Part shown: positions 24,120 to 31,271 of the stretch, piece after piece | Layout of the letters: each line of letters starts with the position of its first letter | Numbering within the stretch: position 1 is the first letter of the stretch | Assembly: GCA_027489875.1 (NCBI GenBank) | Contig: JAIXZE010000042.1 | Span: 1-36,512, forward strand | Source of the DNA: Verrucomicrobiales bacterium | GTDB taxonomy: Bacteria > Verrucomicrobiota > Verrucomicrobiia > Limisphaerales > UBA9464 | Direction: 5' to 3' | Length of the DNA: 36,512 nucleotides | The notes under the pieces: model-generated | Told to the model about the DNA's origin: nothing | What the model saw: only the letters and a program-made list of their open reading frames with translations | Databases searched by the model: none | Made by a program: the position numbers and the translations under genes

Positions 24120-24752
24120 ATGGTCCGTTCGCGAAAAGTTGTGGGTCTGATCTGGGCTGTCCTCGTGACGGCCATGGTCGTCGTTCTGATCGCGTTCTCC
24201 CGCAACCGGACGGATCAGGTTCCGCGTCTGCCGGTCATCAGTGAGATCAGTGATTTCAAACTGACGAATCAGTTCGGACTCCGCGTGGGTAAGGAGGATG
24301 TTTCCGGCTACGTTCTGGTGGTGAACGTGATCTTCACGCGTTGCCCCGGCCAGTGCCATCGGTTGAGCCAGCAAATGGTGGAACTCCAGCGAAGAATTCC
24401 GCCCGGTTCACCTGTCCGACTCGTTTCGTTGACCGCGGATCCGGCTTATGATTCTCCGGAAGTCTTGAAGAAGTACGGCGATCGATACGGAGCTGACGGT
24501 GCCCGGTGGCTGTTTCTCACGGGAGACAAGGCGGCTCTCTATCAGTTGGCCATGGATGGGTTGAAGTTCTCGGTTGTTGAGAACGATCCAAAACGTGCGA
24601 CCACTCTTGAGGATTTGTTCATCCACTCGGCTTCATTTGCGCTCGTGGATCGTTCTGGTCGCCTGAGGGCCATGGTTCAGGCGGAGGAAGCAAATGCCCT
24701 CGACGAAGTGGTCCGACTGACTCGATTGCTCTCGGAAAGGAATTCCCAATGA
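24120..24752 (+). CDS. SCO1/SenC-type copper chaperone
   Basis: A 210-residue membrane-anchored thioredoxin-fold protein that delivers copper to, or reduces, the CuA centre of subunit II. One N-terminal helix (about residues 7-26) anchors it; copper ligands are Cys75 and Cys79 in CPGQC and His169 in IHSASFALVD. The family usually has CPxxC with Thr, Ser or Asp after Pro, so Gly here is slightly unusual. The ATG at 24120 is preferred over a TTG at 24111, which lies in the terminator T-run. Its last bases overlap the DUF420 start by 4 bp (ATGA), so those two are coupled. Confidence 0.9.
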   Translation: MVRSRKVVGLIWAVLVTAMVVVLIAFSRNRTDQVPRLPVISEISDFKLTNQFGLRVGKEDVSGYVLVVNVIFTRCPGQCHRLSQQMVELQRRIPPGSPVRLVSLTADPAYDSPEVLKKYGDRYGADGARWLFLTGDKAALYQLAMDGLKFSVVENDPKRATTLEDLFIHSASFALVDRSGRLRAMVQAEEANALDEVVRLTRLLSERNSQ

Positions 24753-25183
24753 ACTTGAGCCAATTGCCTTTGATCAATGCCTGCCTGAATGGGGCCTCTG
24801 GTGTTCTTCTTATCTTTGGATTGATCCTGATTCGGTCAGGAAAGCGTGAAGCGCACCGGCGGTGCATGCTGTCGGCATTCGGCACCTCCTGCGTCTTTCT
24901 GGTTCTGTACCTGATCCACAAGTTTGTGGTGGTCCGAGGTGTCCACACCCCTTTCCGAGGCCCAGAAGCTCTGAAGATTCCGTATCTGGTCATGTTGGCC
25001 AGTCACATCATCCTCGCGATCTCTGTTGTTCCCTTGGCCTTGATAAGCATCCATCGAGGCCTTCGAGAGCGATTTGACGAGCATCGGCGTATTGCCCGGT
25101 GGACCTGGCCCATCTGGATGTATGTCAGCGTTACTGGCGTCTTGGTTTATCTCGTCCTCTACGTGTTTTGGCCTGCTGCCTGA
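24749..25183 (+). CDS. DUF420 (CtaM-like) membrane protein
   Basis: A 144-residue protein with four membrane helices (about residues 12-28, 38-56, 73-95 and 115-140). It opens PLINACLNGASGVLLIFGL and contains GKREAHRRCML, the usual hallmarks of DUF420. A member called CtaM is required for assembly of heme A or heme O containing oxidases in Firmicutes. Position at the end of the oxidase cluster and 4-bp overlap with sco support an assembly role here. A hairpin with a T-run follows at 25223-25248. Confidence 0.88.
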   Translation: MNLSQLPLINACLNGASGVLLIFGLILIRSGKREAHRRCMLSAFGTSCVFLVLYLIHKFVVVRGVHTPFRGPEALKIPYLVMLASHIILAISVVPLALISIHRGLRERFDEHRRIARWTWPIWMYVSVTGVLVYLVLYVFWPAA

Positions 25184-25222
25184 GCAAGCGGGCAGTCGTT
25201 CAAGAGCGCATCATCCCTGTGC

Positions 25223-25248
25223 AAAACCTGCGGTGATACCGGGGTTTT
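25223..25248 (+). terminator. Probable terminator of the oxidase cluster
   Basis: AAAACC (25223-25228) pairs with GGTTTT (25243-25248) and CGGT (25231-25234) with ACCG (25238-25241), with a small internal mismatch between. The structure ends in a T4 run, about 40 bp after the DUF420 stop. Confidence 0.5.
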
Positions 25249-25260
25249 GGGTGGTCGTTA

Positions 25261-25295
25261 CAAAACAGAAACGGGGCACCGTGAGGTGCCCCGTT
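25261..25295 (-). terminator. Intrinsic terminator of the PEP-CTERM gene
   Basis: An 11-bp stem (25270-25280 with 25285-25295, loop of four) is followed on the minus strand by TCTGTTTTG. It sits 30 bp after the PEP-CTERM stop and points in that gene's direction. Confidence 0.8.
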
Positions 25296-25324
25296 GAAGA
25301 CGAGTGAGAGCGGGTTGAGAGCAA

Positions 25325-25984
25325 TTACTTACGGCGGAGGGCAACAAGAACCATGCCGGCACCGGCGACCATCATGGCGACGGTTCCTGGCTCAGGAACG
25401 GCGGTGATGGTGGCAACAAAGTTTGCCGAGGGAGAACCGGGGTTGAAAGCCTTCAAGGCCCAGTCGTTGGCTCCGGAACCGGTCTTTTCCCAGAAGTCAT
25501 TGGAGCTGGCACCGACCGCAGGGGATCCTCCGGGGATGATCAAACCAGCAGTGTTGCCGGGAAGGAGGCCTGAAAACTGGACGGTGTAGGTAAGGCGGTT
25601 CGGAAGAACGTTCGAAGCGTCGTAAGCGAAGTCGATGTTGACCACACCGCCACCGCTGAGGATGTCAACCGTGGTCTCGTAGATCTCGGTTCCAGGCGAG
25701 GCGAAGCCGCTGATCGGAACTCCGTTCTGTTCGTAAATCCGGAAAGTCAACCCAGCCGGAAGGGCGTAGTTGGCGGAATACTCGAAGGTGAAGCCAGTGA
25801 TCACCCACTGGACTCCCGCGATACCATGGGCCGGGATGATGACTTCGTCGCCGTATTCAGCCCCGGTGGTGTAGCTGAAATTGCCACTTCCCGAGTGCTG
25901 GTAGACAACCTGTTCCCAGGGATCCAGCTGTGCCATGGCGGACGATGCCGCAAAGCACAGACCCAACAAACCGGCGATTTTCAT
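25325..25984 (-). CDS. PEP-CTERM sorting domain protein
   Basis: A 219-residue exported protein. The N-terminus MKIAGLLGLCFAASSAMA is a clear signal peptide, and the C-terminus carries the sorting signal VPEPGTVAMMVAGAGMVLVA followed by LRRK. By analogy with exosortase systems it is cut and anchored or released at the cell surface, often with exopolysaccharide. The middle is beta-rich and of no recognised enzyme family. The ATG at 25984 is preferred because GGAG lies 5 bases before it and it begins the signal peptide; an ATG at 25999 adds five residues. An inverted-repeat operator lies just upstream. No exosortase gene is in this window. Confidence 0.88.
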   Translation of the reverse strand: MKIAGLLGLCFAASSAMAQLDPWEQVVYQHSGSGNFSYTTGAEYGDEVIIPAHGIAGVQWVITGFTFEYSANYALPAGLTFRIYEQNGVPISGFASPGTEIYETTVDILSGGGVVNIDFAYDASNVLPNRLTYTVQFSGLLPGNTAGLIIPGGSPAVGASSNDFWEKTGSGANDWALKAFNPGSPSANFVATITAVPEPGTVAMMVAGAGMVLVALRRK

Positions 25985-26017
25985 TGCTCCAGAGGCCATA
26001 TACTCGTCTTCAAAAAA

Positions 26018-26033
26018 GGGTTAGCGCTAATCC
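26018..26033 (-). promoter_or_regulatory. LacI-type operator-like inverted repeat before the PEP-CTERM gene
   Basis: GGGTTAGC and GCTAATCC form a 16-bp inverted repeat with one mismatched pair, centred on a CG. The core TTAGCGCTAA (26021-26030) is a perfect palindrome of the shape bound by LacI-family repressors. It lies 34 bp before the preferred start. No LacI-family gene is in the window. Confidence 0.4.
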
Positions 26034-26071
26034 AACAATCCCGCTCTACGAGACTGCGGTTACTCAACTCC

Positions 26072-27424
26072 TTAGGACCCATCCGCGTCAAGGTGATTTT
26101 CCTGACGCAGGGGTCGGGTTTTTGCTCCAAATCCTGATTGCTGCGTGGTCTGCCAGAGGATCCACGATTCCGGGAATGATTCGGCTCTCCTTTCGCATGT
26201 TGGATTGTTGTTACCGGCATCCCACCAAACCTCGCAAAGTCCATGGGAGAAACGGGTTTCCCATGGAAGATGATACGCCCCGGCGTCGAGCCACAGAAGG
26301 ACGTCGCCGATGTTGACGTCCGAAGGAAGCAGGCGTCGGCCAAGTTGGTCGAAGGCCATGCACGTGGGGCCGTGGACTGCGGCTGGAGTTGTTGGGGAGG
26401 TGGATGCCTTGAGTGGGATGAGTTGATGGTCTTCCCAGATGGATACCAAGGCATGAAGGGTCCGTCCCCCGTCGCAGATCAGGAGGCGGTGTGGTCCCTT
26501 CTGTTTGATGTCGAGAATCCGTATCGCCAGCAGGCCGGACTCGGCACACGTATGGCGTCCATGCTCAAGCCACAGGGTTTTCGCCCAAACGAAGGGGCGC
26601 AGGGCGTTTCTGAGATGCTCCGCGTACGACTTCAGCGATGGGTCAAATGAGGCTGTGTACGGTTTTCCAGCACGGGTTCTTGTTGTGAAGGCGGGAAGTC
26701 CGCCACCGAGATCGATGTTCGCCGGGTACCACTGGTTTGCCTCGCAGCACTCTCGAAGGACATCCAACGCGCGTGTCCAACAGGTGGGGTCAGAAACGTT
26801 GGTGCGAAGGTGGGTATGGATGGTTTCCGGTTCCAGCGCGGCGTTCCGGAACTGGCGCAACGCCGTGGGCAGTTCCTCGGGTTCCATTCCAAACTGGGTC
26901 GGGAACGAGGGGTTTTCGGGATCGAACTCCTCGGAAGTCCGGACGCGGATTCCGGTTCGCCAGCCGAGCTGGCTTGCCATTGGGAGCAGTGGGGGGAGTT
27001 CGGTCAGGGAATCAAGGTTCACCCTGAGACCGGGAATCGGGAAGCGGGGGAGCCAACGATGCTTCGCTGGACCATTGATCAGCAGTCGATCGGGGGGGCA
27101 GTCCGATGCGAGGGCTGCACGGAGTTCGAATTCACTGACGACCTCGATGGGACGTTCCAATCCCACCCAATGTCGGACGAGTGGCGGGAGTGGCTGGGTC
27201 TTGAACGAATACCAGCAGGTGGTGGGGAGGCCGAAGTTGAGGTTCTCGATGGTGTGGGTCCGTTCGATGACTGAATCAGGGCTGAAGAGGTAGAAGGGTG
27301 TCTGGGCTCCCCGATCCAGAGCTGCCTGGGTACGTCGACGCCATGCGTTGATGGAGGCGGGGGAATGGCCGAAGGATTCCTCGGCGGCGGCGGATGTGTG
27401 TGGGGGGGAAGGACGGGGCTTCAT
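26072..27424 (-). CDS. PLP-dependent group IV decarboxylase-like protein
   Basis: A 450-residue enzyme of the ornithine/diaminopimelate decarboxylase fold (alanine-racemase-like barrel plus beta domain). The PLP lysine is Lys75 in WYSFKTQP, the substrate-side histidine motif is HTH (203-205), the phosphate loop is DLGGGLP (238-244), EHGR (287-290) matches the usual EPGR, and GPTCMAFD (352-359) carries the Cys supplied across the dimer. All catalytic elements are present, so it is probably active, but substrate (ornithine, DAP, arginine or a natural-product intermediate) cannot be told. The start ATG at 27424 overlaps the upstream gene's stop (ATGA) and is chosen over longer in-frame starts. 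Translationally coupled to the radical SAM gene. Confidence 0.85.
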   Translation of the reverse strand: MKPRPSPPHTSAAAEESFGHSPASINAWRRRTQAALDRGAQTPFYLFSPDSVIERTHTIENLNFGLPTTCWYSFKTQPLPPLVRHWVGLERPIEVVSEFELRAALASDCPPDRLLINGPAKHRWLPRFPIPGLRVNLDSLTELPPLLPMASQLGWRTGIRVRTSEEFDPENPSFPTQFGMEPEELPTALRQFRNAALEPETIHTHLRTNVSDPTCWTRALDVLRECCEANQWYPANIDLGGGLPAFTTRTRAGKPYTASFDPSLKSYAEHLRNALRPFVWAKTLWLEHGRHTCAESGLLAIRILDIKQKGPHRLLICDGGRTLHALVSIWEDHQLIPLKASTSPTTPAAVHGPTCMAFDQLGRRLLPSDVNIGDVLLWLDAGAYHLPWETRFSHGLCEVWWDAGNNNPTCERRAESFPESWILWQTTQQSGFGAKTRPLRQENHLDADGS

Positions 27425-28293
27425 TCGAAGACAGCGACCTTGGCACCTGTGGATTCCCGGATCACCGAAGCCATCGAGTCGAGGGTGGCCCGGTCGAGTC
27501 GGGTTGCCCACGCCACCGGGGTTGGCCGTGCGACGGTGTAGAGGTGGATTTCCTGGATCTTTGCACCTGCGGCGAGAAGCGCCTGGATGCGTTGGCAGTA
27601 GGCTTGGAGTTCAGACGTAGGCATGGGTTCTCCGTGGATCCGCAGGAACAGGGACTGGATGATGATGGGCCGCTCGCGGGCAGTGAGTTCCAGGTTGGCG
27701 AGGATCCGTTCGAACCGGATATGGCTGCGATTGACGGTGGCGTAGTACTCCGGGGTTCCTGCATCGAGTTTTGCCCAGATCTCACCTTGATGGGCATCCA
27801 TCAGCAGGAGCCCGGTCCGGACCCGTGCCTTGTCGAGTCCGGCTGCATCCGTGATGAGGACGATCTTCGTGGAAGGCAAGTTCGCGGCCCGCTTGACGTC
27901 GACGGCTACCTGTATGCATTCGTCGAAGTTGTCGACCATGGTGGGTTCCCCATCGCCGCTGAAGGCAATGTCCCGGACGTTCCGGGTCAGGTCACCCGCC
28001 TCGCTGAACTTGGGGTCCTGCGCGAGTTGCCCGGACTGGGCCAATTGGACCATCGCAGCCAGCTCTGCCCGGATCTGTAGCAGGTTGACTGCCTTTGTTT
28101 TCGGGGGCGTGACGCGGTCAACCTCGCAGTAGATGCAATCGAAGTTGCAGACCTTGTCGGGGTTCAGGTTGATGCCGATGGAAAGTCCCTTCGATCGCCG
28201 TGAGACCACCGGGTAGACGTAAGTGAAGTCCCAGAAGGACCTGGAATGGTCCCGGACGCTGCGCCAGTGGTTTTCGATCGAAGGCTCGCTCAC
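27421..28293 (-). CDS. Radical SAM protein
   Basis: A 290-residue enzyme that cleaves S-adenosylmethionine at a 4Fe-4S cluster to start radical chemistry. The cluster motif is CNFDCIYCEVDR (about residues 49-60), a CxxxCxxC, and FSGDGEPT (about 110-117) is the SAM-binding glycine motif. The overall pattern resembles COG0731-type Fe-S oxidoreductases. No SPASM or other second-cluster Cys set is visible. The start is a GTG at 28293 without a Shine-Dalgarno sequence. Its stop overlaps the decarboxylase start by 4 bp, so the two enzymes are made together and may act in one pathway, which I infer from the coupling only. Confidence 0.88.
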   Translation of the reverse strand: MSEPSIENHWRSVRDHSRSFWDFTYVYPVVSRRSKGLSIGINLNPDKVCNFDCIYCEVDRVTPPKTKAVNLLQIRAELAAMVQLAQSGQLAQDPKFSEAGDLTRNVRDIAFSGDGEPTMVDNFDECIQVAVDVKRAANLPSTKIVLITDAAGLDKARVRTGLLLMDAHQGEIWAKLDAGTPEYYATVNRSHIRFERILANLELTARERPIIIQSLFLRIHGEPMPTSELQAYCQRIQALLAAGAKIQEIHLYTVARPTPVAWATRLDRATLDSMASVIRESTGAKVAVFE

Positions 28294-28353
28294 GTGCGGA
28301 GGCTAACCCGGGAAGTCCTGTTGGGCGAGCGGCGGGCGACGGGGTGCCGTCCG

Positions 28354-28382
28354 GTAGCCTGTCCGCGATCGGGGCAGGCTAC
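28354..28382. repeat. Inverted repeat GTAGCCTG/CAGGCTAC
   Basis: GTAGCCTG (28354-28361) and CAGGCTAC (28375-28382) are exact complements separated by 13 bp, with further partial pairing inside. It lies between the small unknown gene and the radical SAM gene on the minus strand. No T-run follows. It may be one copy of a dispersed palindromic element or a processing hairpin. Confidence 0.5.
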
Positions 28383-28432
28383 GGGGCGGCATCCAGCGCG
28401 GCCGTTGGTGTGGGACTGAATCGGGCCTTGAA

Positions 28433-28729
28433 TCATGCGGCCTCCTGAAGAAGGGAGGCCGAGCGGGCCCGGATGCGTTGCTGACGTTCGATCCGTGCGT
28501 GGTCGTTGGCAGCCTTTTCAAGGAAAAGAACCGGAAAAACCAGCAGCGGATGAGGCTCGAGCCAGGCGAGGGCGGCGGCCTCGTTGGCGGCACGTCGGAG
28601 GGCCACGATCATCGCGGTGTCCTCGGTTGCGGCCAGCGCAAGGCGGAGCAGTCGGTTCTTGAGCCGGTCGAGGTCATTCTCGTCGGTCCCTTGGAAGGGG
28701 GCCGGTGGTTCGTCATGTGTCGTTGTCAT
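28433..28729 (-). CDS. Small uncharacterised alpha-helical protein
   Basis: A 98-residue predicted protein, mostly alpha-helical and rich in Ala, Leu, Arg and Glu (for example RLKNRLLRLALAATEDTAMI and EAAALAWLEPHPLLVFPVLF), ending QRIRARSASLLQEAA. I recognise no family. No signal peptide or membrane helix. The ATG at 28729, preceded by AGAAG, is preferred; ATGs at 28783 and 28816 are in frame but lie at or within the terminator hairpin. The gene sits behind a promoter, a mini-ORF and a terminator, so read-through may control it. Confidence 0.55.
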   Translation of the reverse strand: MTTTHDEPPAPFQGTDENDLDRLKNRLLRLALAATEDTAMIVALRRAANEAAALAWLEPHPLLVFPVLFLEKAANDHARIERQQRIRARSASLLQEAA

Positions 28730-28783
28730 GTGCTTCTGATTGGCTGACAGGTACTGGGTGATGTGGGTTCGAGATGTGGGCAT

Positions 28784-28830
28784 ACCAAAAACGAAAAACC
28801 CGCGTTGCCGTGGCAATCGCGGGTTTTTCG
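28784..28830 (-). terminator. Strong hairpin terminator between the mini-ORF and the small gene
   Basis: An 18-bp stem (28792-28809 with 28812-28830, one bulged base at 28817) contains T5 in its 3' arm and on the minus strand is followed by CGTTTTT-like U-rich sequence up to 28784. It is the strongest hairpin in the window. The 3' arm also ends in T5 on the plus strand, so it could work both ways, but no plus-strand gene lies just upstream. Confidence 0.85.
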
Positions 28831-28853
28831 TGGTCTGGAATGCTGATTGATTC

Positions 28854-28967
28854 CTAAACGAAAACCTCCACGACGCCGAAGCCCCGGGCTTTGGCCCAGC
28901 GGCAAGTGGCGGAAGCGCCTTCCTGATGGCGCTTCATGGTTACAGTGATGGAGGTACGGCAAATCAT
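28854..28967 (-). CDS. Candidate 37-codon small protein or leader peptide
   Basis: An ATG at 28967 opens a 37-codon frame ending at TAG (28856-28854); an internal ATG at 28937 gives 27 residues beginning MKRHQEGASATCRWAKARGF and ending GVVEVFV. It lies between a good promoter and a strong terminator on the same strand. In the 27-codon part about three quarters of third positions are G or C, as expected for coding sequence here. No Shine-Dalgarno sequence. The same RNA can fold (28864-28870 with 28949-28955, and a 7-bp hairpin at 28913-28934), so it may instead be a structured non-coding RNA or leader. Confidence 0.4.
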   Translation of the reverse strand: MICRTSITVTMKRHQEGASATCRWAKARGFGVVEVFV

Positions 28968-28983
28968 TGTCGAACGAGCCGTG

Positions 28984-29013
28984 GTTATAGTCCGCACGGG
29001 CGTTTCGGGTCAA
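28984..29013 (-). promoter_or_regulatory. Sigma70-type promoter of the mini-ORF unit
   Basis: On the minus strand, TTGACC (29013-29008) and TATAAC (28989-28984) are spaced 18 bp apart, each one base from consensus. Transcription would begin near 28977. The -35 element is identical to that of the SPFH/ABC operon promoter. Confidence 0.65.
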
Positions 29014-29070
29014 ATGGGATTTCTGGAGTGATCATGACTCGGGGTGCACTTCGAGACTGCCCTCGTTCGG

Positions 29071-29150
29071 AAGGAGGTGACGATGTCCTCATCGCCCTCG
29101 GTAAGGCTTCGGACCGGCGACGAGGACGTCGCAACCCCGTTCAACGGGGT
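29071..29150 (+). other. Perfect Shine-Dalgarno sequence and folded region before the pseudopilin gene
   Basis: AAGGAGGTGA (29071-29080) is a full match to the anti-Shine-Dalgarno sequence and is followed 2 bases later by ATG at 29083. That ATG opens an 83-codon frame that runs to 29334 in a different frame from the pseudopilin. The same stretch folds: 29085-29096 pairs with 29116-29127 (11 of 12 bases), and ACCCCGT (29134-29140) pairs with ACGGGGT (29144-29150). The short frame's product resembles nothing I know. Confidence 0.45.
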
Positions 29151-29219
29151 GGGGACGACAGAATCGCCTTTTCGAAACCTGCTTTCTGGGTGTCATGAAA
29201 AGAGAGCTGACGGGGGGCG

Positions 29220-30143
29220 TTGCAAATCCCGGGGAGCCAAAGGCAGTCTGGGGTTGTGGCGGTTTCCGCACCATCGCTGGTTCGGGCATCAGGGACGAAT
29301 TGGCCGCATACCGGCCATCGCGGATTCACCCTGATCGAGCTCCTTGTCGTGATCGCGATTGTTGCGATCCTGGCTGGCCTGCTGTTGCCGGGGCTTGGGC
29401 GGGCGAAGCAGAAGGCACAGGGAATCCAATGCCTGAACAATCACCGACAACTCCTCCTCGCGTGGCGGATGTATGCCGAAGAAAACCGCGACCGGATTCC
29501 GTATGCGAGTGTCCATGGCTCGGATCGATCGCGGGATTCGGCGGTCTGGGTGTTGGGCCAGCTCGATTTCGACGGCGCAAACCGCTTCAACTGGGATCCG
29601 AACTTGAGCGTCCGCAAAAGCCCGCTGTGGAAGTATTGTCCGTCGCTGACGGTGTGGAGGTGTCCCGGGGATCGATCCACCGTGACGGTGGCGGGGCGGA
29701 AGTTGCCGCGGGTTCGCAGCATGACCATGAGCGTCTGGGCGGGCGGATACGGCGGTGAGGCACCCCAGGATCTGGACTCCGGATGGCGGGTGTATCGGTC
29801 GTTGGTCGACATGCAGGATCCGGGGCCCTCGGGGACGTGGATCCTGATCGACCAGCGGGAAGACAGCCTGAACATCGGCAACTTCTACACCGACATGCGG
29901 GGCTATCCCGATGCGCCTGAGGCCCTGCGGTTCGCCTACGATTACCCGGCGAGCTATCACGGGCGGGCCGGCGGGCTTTCCTTTGCGGATGGGCATTCGG
30001 AAATCCGGCGATGGGTGGATCCCCGCACGATGCCGACGCTGACGCCCGGACAACGCAGTCGGTTCAATGCAGAGTTCACCCCGTCGCCCCGGAACGCTGA
30101 CATCCGCTGGCTCCAGGAACGCGCGACACGGCGAACGCGATGA
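29220..30143 (+). CDS. Type II secretion/type IV pilin-like prepilin protein (start uncertain)
   Basis: A 307-residue protein with a prepilin signal [19 protein letters not shown] (about residues 35-53), including Gly before Phe and Glu at +5, followed by [20 protein letters not shown] and a C-terminal [12 protein letters not shown]. This layout is the abundant pseudopilin-like family of Verrucomicrobiota and Planctomycetota, processed by prepilin peptidase and located in the envelope; specific roles are unknown. In its frame the only starts are a TTG at 29220 and a GTG at 29256, both giving an unusually long leader. An ATG at 29195 would be in frame if the G6 run at 29212-29217 were one base shorter. 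Confidence 0.85.
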   Translation: MQIPGSQRQSGVVAVSAPSLVRASGTNWPHTGHRGFTLIELLVVIAIVAILAGLLLPGLGRAKQKAQGIQCLNNHRQLLLAWRMYAEENRDRIPYASVHGSDRSRDSAVWVLGQLDFDGANRFNWDPNLSVRKSPLWKYCPSLTVWRCPGDRSTVTVAGRKLPRVRSMTMSVWAGGYGGEAPQDLDSGWRVYRSLVDMQDPGPSGTWILIDQREDSLNIGNFYTDMRGYPDAPEALRFAYDYPASYHGRAGGLSFADGHSEIRRWVDPRTMPTLTPGQRSRFNAEFTPSPRNADIRWLQERATRRTR

Positions 30144-30170
30144 GTTGGGCCGGTCGAAGGGCTCCGCAGC

Positions 30171-31271
30171 TCAGATGTTTTCCGCGATGGACGGGAGTTG
30201 GTGGACGGCAGAAACCTCGGGGCTGAGGGCGAAGCCGTCGCGGGACAGGACGCGGTACTCGCGGATCTGGAAGGAGATTTCCTTGTCTTCGGCGAGGCCC
30301 AGACGGACGAACTCGTCCTTGGTGATCCGGGTGCGGAGGGTGAGGCCGGAGGGAGTTTCCAGTTCCAGGCGCAGCTGGACGCCCAGGAAGTACACGTGCT
30401 TGAGGGTGGCCCGGTACCGGTACTCGGAGAGGTCGGGTGAAATCTGGACGGCGTACGGGCGGAATCCGATCCGAAGGTTGGAGCCTTCCGCCACGCCATG
30501 GGTTGGGAATGTGAGTTCGTGGAGGCGGGCGACGCCGTGTTCGACGCGCAGCTCGAGGACGTTGAGGACGCCAATGAAACGGGCGACGAACTCATTGGAG
30601 GGGCGCTCGTAGACTTCCTGCGGAGCACCGATCTGTTCGAGGTTGCCGCGGCTGAAGATGACGATGCGGTTCGAGACCTCCATGGCTTCTTCCTGGTCGT
30701 GGGTGACGAAGACGGTCGTCACCGAAAGTTCGTCGTGGAGGTGGACCAGCCAGTCGCGGAGTTCCTGCCGGATCTTGGCGTCGACGGCACCGAAGGGTTC
30801 GTCGAGCAGGAGGACGGAAGGCTTTGGGGCGAGGGAACGCGCGATGGCTACGCGCTGGCGTTGGCCGCCGGACAGCTGGTGGGGAAAGCGCTTTCCGAGC
30901 CCGTCGAGCCCGAAGAGCTTCAGCAGTTCGGCGACGCGATCGTTGATCTCGGCCTGGGGCCACTTCTTGATCTTCAGTCCGAAGGCGATGTTGTCGGCGA
31001 CGGACATCGTCTTGAACAAGGCGTAGCCCTGGAACACGAAGCCGATGTTGCGCTTCTGGACGGAGACGTCGTTGACGCGTTGGCCGCGGATGAGGATGTC
31101 GCCTTCGGTCGGTTGCTCGAGTCCGGCGATCATCCGGAGGACCGTGGTCTTGCCGCCGCCGGAGGGGCCGAGCAGGGCGACCAGTTCGCCTTCGGCGACC
31201 TTGAAGGAGACGTTCTGGACGGCGGCGACGTCGCCGAAGCGCTTCGAGATGTTGCGGAGTTCAATGCTCAT
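30171..31271 (-). CDS. cysA: Sulfate/thiosulfate ABC importer ATP-binding protein
   Basis: A 366-residue ATPase that drives sulfate or thiosulfate uptake. Walker A is GPSGGGKTT (about residues 35-43), the signature is LSGGQRQR (about 133-140), Walker B is [12 protein letters not shown] (about 152-163), and the H-loop is in [10 protein letters not shown]. The C-terminal TOBE-type regulatory region (from about 240) includes GFRPYAVQI. The start ATG at 31271 overlaps the end of cysW by 11 bp, showing co-translation. Last gene of the sbp-cysT-cysW-cysA operon; it converges with the pseudopilin gene. Confidence 0.93.
   Translation of the reverse strand: MSIELRNISKRFGDVAAVQNVSFKVAEGELVALLGPSGGGKTTVLRMIAGLEQPTEGDILIRGQRVNDVSVQKRNIGFVFQGYALFKTMSVADNIAFGLKIKKWPQAEINDRVAELLKLFGLDGLGKRFPHQLSGGQRQRVAIARSLAPKPSVLLLDEPFGAVDAKIRQELRDWLVHLHDELSVTTVFVTHDQEEAMEVSNRIVIFSRGNLEQIGAPQEVYERPSNEFVARFIGVLNVLELRVEHGVARLHELTFPTHGVAEGSNLRIGFRPYAVQISPDLSEYRYRATLKHVYFLGVQLRLELETPSGLTLRTRITKDEFVRLGLAEDKEISFQIREYRVLSRDGFALSPEVSAVHQLPSIAENI

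Noticed and set aside
29195..29758. Plus-strand frame beginning MKRELTGG as a separate gene
   Set aside because: Beyond the first few residues it is an out-of-frame shadow of the pseudopilin; kept only as a possible start after a frameshift.
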